DNA of 47,816 nucleotides, from contig JADLGB010000279.1 of NCBI GenBank assembly GCA_020849535.1, positions 1 through 47,816 of the forward strand. Direction: 5' to 3'. The notes beneath the pieces are model-generated. The model searched no databases and was not told where the DNA came from. It saw nothing but the letters and a program-made list of their open reading frames with translations. Origin of the DNA: Candidatus Hydrogenedentota bacterium (GTDB lineage Bacteria > Hydrogenedentota > Hydrogenedentia > Hydrogenedentales > SLHB01). This document shows positions 42,083 through 47,816 of the stretch, in pieces; within the stretch, counting starts at the first letter, position 1; every line of letters starts with the position of its first letter. The position numbers and the translations under genes are program-made.

Positions 42083-42481
42083 TCAGTGATACTCCCCAAC
42101 TGCAAAAAGATAAGCAAGACCCGTGCACGCGAAGACAATCCACGAACAAACCAACAGCGGCATAAACAGCCAATTCACGAAGATCAGAGTGAGCGCCCCG
42201 ATCCCCATGCCTCCGAAGAAGAACGAAAGGACGAGGTGACGTGCAGGAGCCTTCTGGCCGAAGTATGCAAAGAGGATGTCCGGCCACATGATTACCGCAA
42301 ACCCAAACACCTGAAGCACGAACATTGCATACGAAGAAGGTGCAATCTCGTGTGCGTTGAAGTTATACAGAGTCAAACCGGCCCAGACTGTGCCTACGCC
42401 AGGTGCGAACCCGAAGACAGTGAAGAAGCACGTTCCCAGCGCACCGAGATGTTGTCTTTTTGCAGTCGTTTCCACGTCCAC
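42083..42481 (-). CDS. Small four-TM membrane protein
   Basis: 132 residues with about four membrane segments (GTCFFTVFGFAPGVGTVWAGL, MFVLQVFGFAVIMWPDILFAYFG, LVLSFFFGGMGIGALTLIFVNW, PLLVCSWIVFACTGLAYLFAV). I do not recognise the family. The gene abuts the GH4 start codon (its stop is immediately before it) and follows the methyltransferase stop by 13 nt, so the three form one operon, reading methyltransferase, this protein, GH4. Confidence 0.7.
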   Translation of the reverse strand: MDVETTAKRQHLGALGTCFFTVFGFAPGVGTVWAGLTLYNFNAHEIAPSSYAMFVLQVFGFAVIMWPDILFAYFGQKAPARHLVLSFFFGGMGIGALTLIFVNWLFMPLLVCSWIVFACTGLAYLFAVGEYH

Positions 42482-42494
42482 ATGCTACGCGGCC

Positions 42495-43112
42495 TCACCC
42501 CTTGACTGCAATGCCCTTGTACTGGTAGCCGATCCACTTGGGCATGTGCCGGATACGAAAATTCTCGAGTGTTTCGATTCGGAATCCGCTGTTGCTGATG
42601 AGCGCTTTGATGTCCCGGTTCAAGTGGCAGCCATCCGCGACCATCCTTTGAACTGGCGTCAGAGCATGTTGCCACCATTGCGCACGCGGGTCATCGGCCA
42701 ATCCATGTTCCACGAACAGGAAGCGGCCGTCGGGCTTGAGGATACGCCGCAGTTCGCTCAGGGCCTGTTCCACCCCCGCGACACTGCATAGCGTCCAGGT
42801 GCTGACCACCGTGTCGAAAGTGCTGTCCGCCATGGGCAGGTCCTCGGCGCCAAGGAGGTGAGTTTCCACGGCGAAGGGTGTGGCGTGGATGCGCTTTTGC
42901 GCAATCTGGTTGAGCCGCTCGTTCGGATCGGCCGTCGTGAGCTTTGTAATACCTCCGGGGTAGTGAGAAAGATTGTGCCCTGAACCAAAGCCGATCTCGA
43001 AGACATTTCCGCGGGCATGCCGCAACACCTGCGGCCGCAGTTCCGCGAATTGCGGCGCGGCCATCACCCAGTCCAGCAGGCAAGGGCAGAGATGTCTTGC
43101 GTAAAGGCCCAT
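42495..43112 (-). CDS. Class I SAM-dependent methyltransferase
   Basis: 205 residues. Motif I is VFEIGFGSGHNLSHY (residues ~37-51); acidic residue of the second strand follows (TTADPNERL), then AEDLPMADSTFDTVVSTWTL and ALSELRRILKPDGRFLFVEHG. The pattern fits UbiE/METTL7-like methyltransferases acting on small molecules or lipids. It is the first gene of the operon with the small membrane protein and the GH4 enzyme, which gives no clear functional link. A repeat-bearing gap separates it from the gene behind. Confidence 0.88.
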   Translation of the reverse strand: MGLYARHLCPCLLDWVMAAPQFAELRPQVLRHARGNVFEIGFGSGHNLSHYPGGITKLTTADPNERLNQIAQKRIHATPFAVETHLLGAEDLPMADSTFDTVVSTWTLCSVAGVEQALSELRRILKPDGRFLFVEHGLADDPRAQWWQHALTPVQRMVADGCHLNRDIKALISNSGFRIETLENFRIRHMPKWIGYQYKGIAVKG

Positions 43113-43151
43113 GCACGTTTCCTTGCAGCAATGAAGTATACCCGATCCATC

Positions 43152-43573
43152 ATACTTGAGAGTACCGAGATCTCGGATACTGTCTGGGCTCGGCGAAAAG
43201 TCCCGTTAGGGACGACAGATAATAGCCCAGCGATTCATCGCTGGGTCTGCGGGACCCCTACACCTCCCCAGCCCCGGAGGGGCGAAAGAGATCCTTCCAT
43301 CTACCGTTCCACGTATGTGTCACGCCATGCTTCTCAAGCAATACCTCCAGCCCTTTCTTGAACGCCATCTTGCGAGGATGCTCGCCTGCTCTTTCGTCCC
43401 TGACGGGACTCGTCTTGTGGGTATCGCGCCTGCTACCCAGCGATAAATCGCTGGGCTATTATCTTTCGCCCTTACGGGCTAAAATCACCCAAGACGGAGA
43501 AGTGGGTGAATACGCGCGTTTTCCGGTCACTTGGCGCGGTTGTGCGGCCGGCGAATTCGGTACTCTCAAGCAT
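43152..43573. repeat. 422-bp REP pair inside 17-bp inverted repeats
   Basis: ATACTTGAGAGTACCGA (43152-43168) and, inverted, ATGCTTGAGAGTACCGA (43557-43573) match at 16 of 17. Between them lie two palindromes with the same word, CCCAGCGATTCATCGCTGGG (43226-43245) and CCCAGCGATAAATCGCTGGG (43436-43455), each with flanking hairpins (TCCC/GGGA, GCCCTTACGGGC). Together they look like a REP-type repeat set inside a larger inverted-repeat frame. No gene in the 502-bp gap. Confidence 0.7.
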
Positions 43574-43614
43574 CATACTACGGACCGCTTTCAAGGATGT
43601 CGGAGTGCTGGCGC

Positions 43615-45618
43615 TCAGTCCTTCTTGAACGGCGGCGGCGGTGCCTGGAGCCACGCGACATTGAATGCGTAGTGCTGCCGGCTGCTGATGAGATGTATGG
43701 TCCCGTCCGCCCCCTGGCACACCGAGAGGTAACCGCGTAGTTCCGCGTGATCGCCGTCCATGGGAATCGGCTCGCCGTCCAGCGTACCGATCTGGCGGGT
43801 CGCGCCGTCGTCCGTGATGAGGCGCCGTATTGGCCACGTCTCACCATCGTCGAAGGACAGCGCCCCGAACAGACCCGTGCCCACCCGTGCCGCGCCCGAT
43901 GCATCGGTGAAGGGCACCTGCGCCGCGAAGCAGGCCAGAAACAGCGGGCCTTCCTGCAGGCGTGTCAAGACGAGCCGTTGCCCGCCGCCAATGGGATCAA
44001 AGACGGACGGCGTCACGGTCCACGTTTTGCCCAGGTCACTCGAAATGCTTCTCGGCATGCGTTCTTGAATCGTGTCGCCGCGCCCCAGCGCCATCAGGCG
44101 CCCATCGGTCAACTGGGTGACGCCCGCATGGATCCCCGCGATGGTGCCGCCGGGTTCGATCCATGTCGCGCCGTTATCGTAGCTGAGGTGGATCGCCGTA
44201 CCGCCGTTGCCACCGGTCACCGCGTCGCACGGCAGCAGGATGGCCCCGTCCTGGGTGCGAAAAACGGACTCAATGGGCATGTGGCGCAGCCCGTGTTCGG
44301 GAACGATGAGCTTTGCCTTGGACCACGTGACGCCGTTGTCCGTGGAGGTGCGCATGATCGTCGCGAGGTTGCCCCAGGTCGCCGCAACACCGATGCCATT
44401 GAAGTGATAGAGCGTCTTCTCGCCATCAAACCACAGCGCTGACGCGTGGTCGTTGCGGTCTGGCGCGTCCCAGAACATACTTGCCTCGTCCCATTCGGCC
44501 TGACCGTAGCGCAGGCGGCTCGCGACGATGCACAATTCGCGTCCGCGTTCCTCCACGCACGAGTACCATATCGCCAATAAATCGCCGTTGGGGCATTCCA
44601 CCAGCGCGGGACAATGGTTGTGCTTGGCGAAAATGGGACCGGATGCGTCCGCTGGAATCTCGACGTATTCCTGAGGGCCGTTGAAGTACGGCGTGTTCGG
44701 ATCGCGTTTCTGTTTGGCTTCCTCCGGGCGTTCCGCGCGCACGTTCTCTTGCCAGCGTTTTAGGCTTCCGACTGGCAGCGGGGCAGTCTTGGGCATGTCT
44801 CCGATGACCACGCGAAATCCAATGACCCAGGTCCGGTCTTCCGGCAGGGTGGCCGCGCGATTGGCCGTGCGCAGGAAATACGGCTCGGTCGAATGGCTGC
44901 CCCCGCGCGCGACACGGAAGTCGCCGCCCGCGGGACCTACGGGATCGGTCTGCGCTCCCTCCGCGTAAGGGCCATACCAGTCCAGGCACCATTCCTCAAG
45001 GTTGCCGTGCATGTCGTACAGGCCCCACGCGTTGGGCGCCGTCTTGCCCACGTGCAGGGCAATCTCGGGGGAATCCGCCGCGCGCACGGGATCGGGATAC
45101 CACGACTGTCCCGGATTCTGCAGGTATTCCGGAGGAAGCGCATCGCCCATGGAGAACAGGGTCGTGCTGCCCGCGCGGCACGCGTACTCCCATTCGGCCT
45201 CCGTGGGAAGACGGCAGGGGAGACCTTCCTTCTTCGAGAGCCATTCGCAAAAGGCGACCGCCTCATGCCAACTCACAAAGGCGACCGCCTCATCGTCTTC
45301 TTTCGAGAAGCACAGCTTCCCGCGCAACGCCTTGTGCTCTGGAGAGTATGCTTCGAACTGCGCGTTGGTGACTTCTGTCGCGCCCATGAAGAATGGCTTC
45401 GAGATCGTTACTTCATGCACGGGCCGCTCATCCGTATCACCTGAAATGCGCCACGGCTTCTCCGCCACAGCCTCGGGAATCGGCGTCCCATCGTATCCCA
45501 TGCTGAACGAGCCAGCCTGGATGCGCACGAACTCCATGCCAATCGAGTTCATGTGAGAATTGCCTTCCGGAATCTGGCCCGCGACGGCGAGCCCCAACAG
45601 GCATACGTACGTAATCAT
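43615..45618 (-). CDS. SUMF1-fold/sialidase-fold fusion, exported
   Basis: 667 residues starting at ATG 45618 with a short hydrophobic leader (ITYVCLLGLAVAGQ). Residues ~25-275 are an FGE/SUMF1-fold domain: MEFVRIQAGSFSMG, MGATEVTNAQFEAY, CRLPTEAEWEYACRAG, MHGNLEEWCLD, RVARGGSHSTEP. The catalytic cysteine pair of FGE is missing, so it is not likely to generate formylglycine. Residues ~320-660 are a sialidase-like propeller with four Asp boxes (STDNGVTW, SYDNGATW, SSDLGKTW, SFDDGETW) and ends ISSRQHYAFNVAWL. The pair suggests a carbohydrate-binding protein with a sialidase-type catalytic or binding propeller. No clear sialidase Arg triad could be checked. Confidence 0.85.
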   Translation of the reverse strand: MITYVCLLGLAVAGQIPEGNSHMNSIGMEFVRIQAGSFSMGYDGTPIPEAVAEKPWRISGDTDERPVHEVTISKPFFMGATEVTNAQFEAYSPEHKALRGKLCFSKEDDEAVAFVSWHEAVAFCEWLSKKEGLPCRLPTEAEWEYACRAGSTTLFSMGDALPPEYLQNPGQSWYPDPVRAADSPEIALHVGKTAPNAWGLYDMHGNLEEWCLDWYGPYAEGAQTDPVGPAGGDFRVARGGSHSTEPYFLRTANRAATLPEDRTWVIGFRVVIGDMPKTAPLPVGSLKRWQENVRAERPEEAKQKRDPNTPYFNGPQEYVEIPADASGPIFAKHNHCPALVECPNGDLLAIWYSCVEERGRELCIVASRLRYGQAEWDEASMFWDAPDRNDHASALWFDGEKTLYHFNGIGVAATWGNLATIMRTSTDNGVTWSKAKLIVPEHGLRHMPIESVFRTQDGAILLPCDAVTGGNGGTAIHLSYDNGATWIEPGGTIAGIHAGVTQLTDGRLMALGRGDTIQERMPRSISSDLGKTWTVTPSVFDPIGGGQRLVLTRLQEGPLFLACFAAQVPFTDASGAARVGTGLFGALSFDDGETWPIRRLITDDGATRQIGTLDGEPIPMDGDHAELRGYLSVCQGADGTIHLISSRQHYAFNVAWLQAPPPPFKKD

Positions 45619-45733
45619 GTTGCCCCCGTCTTAAGCAATGGACCCATGTGGAGTGCGGTCACGCCGTGGGCGTGACTGCTTTCTCTTCAAACGGGCTTGC
45701 CTGTTTGGCCAGAGTCTCCAGTTTCACCATAGA

Positions 45734-46942
45734 TCACCCCGCCAACTCCGCCGCGTTCTCCTTGACCTTCGTGAAGATGTCCACAATGTCCTGCATATCC
45801 TGCTGGGTGCCGAGAAGGATCGGATGCGTAAACCAGATCACGCTGCGCGCGCACATGTCCTCGGACACCGGACACGATACCTTCGAATAGTCAAAGCCCT
45901 TGTGATTGAGAAACACCGGCTGTTTGTGCAGCGGGCGCACGTAGCCGCCTCCGCAGAAAAGGCCCTCCGCCTTTACCGCCTCCACAATCTGATCGCGCGA
46001 ACATCCGAACTTCTCCGGGTCGACCTTCATGCCGTAGAGGTGGTAAGCGCGGCGCGTCATGCGCGGGTCGCCCGGCTGCGGCGTGATACCTTCAATCGCG
46101 CCGAGATGCTCATTAAGGAACGCGCCCGTCTTCTCGCGGTGCAGGGTCTGCGCTTCCAGGCGCGTCAACTGCGCACTCAAGATGGCCGCGGAAAACTCGT
46201 TCATGCGCGCGTTCGTGCCTACAACGGTATGTTCGTACCACATCGCGCCCTTGAGACGCCCGCAATTGCTGACGGACCGGCACATGTCCGCGAAGTCCTC
46301 ATCATCCGTAGTGATGACCCCGCCTTCGCCCGCGGTCATGTTCTTCGACATCTGGAAGCTGAAGGCCCCGCCTTTGCCCAGCGCGCCCGTGCCCTTGCCC
46401 TTCCACTTGGAACCCCAGGAGTGACAAGCATCTTCAAGAATGGCAATGCCATGCTTTGCGCCGATGGCGTTGAAGCGATCCATGTCCGCCACCGCGCTGC
46501 CGAAATGCACCGGAATGATGGCCTTGGTGCGCGGCGTAATGGCTGCCTCGACGAGGTCCGGATTCAGGTTCCACGTTTCGTCCACATCCACGAAGATGAC
46601 CGTCGCGCCCACGCGCATCACCGCGCTGGCCGTCGCCACAAAGGTATACGGCGGCACGATGACCTCATCGCCATGGCCGATGCCCAGGGCCTGCAGCATG
46701 ATCTCCAGGGCGGCCGTGCCGCTGTTGACTGCGACACAGTACTTGGCGTCCTGAAACGCCGCGTACTCGCCCTCGAACTGCTTGATCCGCTGATCCAGGA
46801 ACCACTTCCCGCTCTCCAGCACCTCCATCACGGCCTTCCGCTCCAAGTCGTCGAAGACCGGCCACTTCGGCCATGCCTTCTCAGCGGGACGGATAGGTTG
46901 GCCCCCCTTGAGGGCGAGTTTCGATACGGATGCGGTGGCCAT
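45734..46942 (-). CDS. DegT/DnrJ/EryC1/StrS aminotransferase
   Basis: 402 residues, PLP-dependent sugar-aminotransferase type: GGQPIRPAEKAWPKWPVF at the start (as in AHBA/GlmS-like members), VNSGTAALEIMLQALGI cofactor loop, EVIVPPYTFVATASAV, ILEDACHSWGSKW and the Schiff-base lysine in SFQMSKNMTAGEGG. Members transaminate keto sugars or make amino sugars and aminocyclitols. AAGGAGATTC precedes the ATG. No sugar-biosynthesis neighbour is adjacent on this strand, so the specific product is unknown. Confidence 0.93.
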   Translation of the reverse strand: MATASVSKLALKGGQPIRPAEKAWPKWPVFDDLERKAVMEVLESGKWFLDQRIKQFEGEYAAFQDAKYCVAVNSGTAALEIMLQALGIGHGDEVIVPPYTFVATASAVMRVGATVIFVDVDETWNLNPDLVEAAITPRTKAIIPVHFGSAVADMDRFNAIGAKHGIAILEDACHSWGSKWKGKGTGALGKGGAFSFQMSKNMTAGEGGVITTDDEDFADMCRSVSNCGRLKGAMWYEHTVVGTNARMNEFSAAILSAQLTRLEAQTLHREKTGAFLNEHLGAIEGITPQPGDPRMTRRAYHLYGMKVDPEKFGCSRDQIVEAVKAEGLFCGGGYVRPLHKQPVFLNHKGFDYSKVSCPVSEDMCARSVIWFTHPILLGTQQDMQDIVDIFTKVKENAAELAG

Positions 46943-47028
46943 GATGAATCTCCTTCAGGTTAAACCGGAATTAGTGTACTTGCCGGTGAAGGCACCCGTC
47001 AAAGAGAAGATGGGACTTAAGAGAAGAG

Positions 47029-47466
47029 CTTCACCACGAAAGGCACGAAACACAGGAAAGGGAAAGAAGAAAATACAGATTCACCACGAAGGCACGAAGG
47101 ACACGAAGGGAAGAGGCTGAAGAACGCGCCGAGGTGGCACGGGCATCCTGCCCGCGAATCTTGAGGTCATTTCAACGCAGAGGCGCCGATTCAAACAATG
47201 GGCCGAAGCAATTTCTGCCGCGTTCTTATTGATCCCGCCCACGTTTGCGACATGGCCCTATACATACAGGCACAGCCATTCCATTTCAAAGACCCGCAGT
47301 GCGCGCAGGTGCCCTCGCCTGTGTGTTTTAGCTTTCTTTCGTGCAATCTGTGGAGAACGGTTTCGGAATGGCGGGATTGTTCCAGTCGTTATTTAGCAAA
47401 TGCCTGATTAGTAGGGCGGGATTTGTTCCCGCCCATCCAGGAAGGCGGGAATCAATCCCGCCCTAC
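47029..47466. repeat. Mixed repeat block: CACGAAGG repeats and hairpin words
   Basis: TTCACCACGAAAGGCACGAA (47029-47048) and a longer TTCACCACGAAGGCACGAAG with ACACGAAGG (47082-47109) are two copies of a widespread environmental-genome repeat. Then CGGGCA-tcc-TGCCCG (47140-47154), a diverged CAGGTGCCCTCGCCTG hairpin (47306-47321), and two GTAGGGCGGGA hairpins in inverted orientation (47411-47433, 47444-47466). The 829-bp gap 46943-47771 has no other gene. Confidence 0.7.
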
Positions 47467-47771
47467 GAACACAATTCCCCCCCTTCGGTGAAGAGTTGAT
47501 TCTCCGAGGGCCTCTTCTCGTTTGGTTGCGACTGTGCCAGGCCGCGTCGAGGATCTCGTGCATGGGTAGGCGTACCGTGCTGCCCAAACGCCGCCTGAAT
47601 TGACAGCGCCCGCCGTGGTGACTAGAGTGTATCGGATTGGCGGGTAATTCCAGGGCGTGGGCGCCCCGCCTCCGCGTGCGCATAGGTTGGTGGAAGTTGA
47701 TACACATCGCGCGCAGCGCCGGAGAGACCTGAAGTCCAACGGCCACACGCTCTTAGTGGGGAGATACAGGC

Positions 47772-47816
47772 ATGGCGAAGCACATTGAACCGGGTCCGTT
47801 TGCGTATTTCGAGGGC
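47772..47816 (+). CDS. ilvE: Branched-chain amino acid aminotransferase, start only
   Basis: ATG 47772, preceded by GTGGGGAGA, opens MAKHIEPGPFAYFEG and runs off the window. This opening (AYFEG, normally followed by KFVP) is the start of fold-type IV branched-chain aminotransferases. Only 15 codons are visible, so the call rests on that one motif and the ribosome-binding site. Confidence 0.5.
   Translation, partial: MAKHIEPGPFAYFEG

Noticed and set aside
40811..42505. A 564-codon open frame antisense to the GH4 gene
   Set aside because: It is a long open frame forced by high GC; the sense strand holds all GH4 motifs and the antisense translation is Arg/His-rich with no family features.
45638..46963. 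A 441-codon open frame antisense to the DegT aminotransferase
   Set aside because: Same reason: the sense strand has the complete aminotransferase with its Schiff-base motif.

Overview
The window is GC-rich bacterial chromosome with about 37 genes, well-spaced monocistronic genes and short operons, and repeat-rich intergenic gaps. The envelope is Gram-negative in type (TolB, a TonB/TolA-like protein, lipoproteins, Tat substrates, one PEP-CTERM protein). The gene mix is typical of heterotrophic polysaccharide degraders near the PVC/Planctomycete sphere: Gfo/Idh/MocA oxidoreductase, sulfatase-modifying-factor-fold proteins, sialidase repeats, GH4, alpha-toroid proteins, exported sugar-isomerase-like proteins, DegT aminotransferase. 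My best guess is Candidatus Hydrogenedentota; that is an inference from gene content, since there is no rRNA or other phylogenetic marker here. I see no tRNA, rRNA, CRISPR, prophage or transposase gene.

Layout. 1-4.4 kb: the start of an exported protein running off the left edge, a YceI lipoprotein, and a two-gene glycosyltransferase/membrane-protein unit. 5.0-9.1 kb: tonB/tolA-like, tolB, a ceramidase-fold lipoprotein and smpB in one direction. 9.2-11.4 kb: a promoter and structured leader before a membrane protein with three tandem copies of one sensory-type domain, then a small membrane protein. 11.5-14.7 kb: two exported proteins. 15.0-15.6 kb: a PilZ gene with clear promoter and terminator. 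15.8-19.6 kb: a compact 2-aminoethylphosphonate operon (OPA-type transporter, phnW, phnX). 19.6-20.1 kb: dcd. 20.5-28.7 kb: exported propeller/toroid protein, two Tat-exported sugar-isomerase-like paralogues around a PEP-CTERM gene, an SDR, a SnoaL-like protein and a 30-residue membrane peptide. 29.2-32.0 kb: an ECF sigma factor fused to a membrane anchor and a large ectodomain. 32.2-35.2 kb: SUMF1-fold lipoprotein, bacterioferritin, Gfo/Idh/MocA protein. 36.2-47.8 kb: toroid-esterase fusion, DUF2130 protein, a GH4/membrane protein/methyltransferase operon, an SUMF1-sialidase fusion, a DegT aminotransferase, and the first 15 codons of a likely branched-chain aminotransferase.

The three points I rate highest are: (1) the phosphonate operon, whose GlpT-like transporter carries a roughly 155-residue extra domain in the periplasmic loop between TM3 and TM4; (2) the membrane-tethered sigma factor with about 700 residues of carboxypeptidase-regulatory-like domains outside; (3) a family of short palindromic 'hairpin words' and 147-164 bp MITE-like elements sharing a core but carrying different palindromic ends. 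Every convergent gene gap longer than 100 bp holds a palindrome of this kind, except one that has an ordinary terminator.
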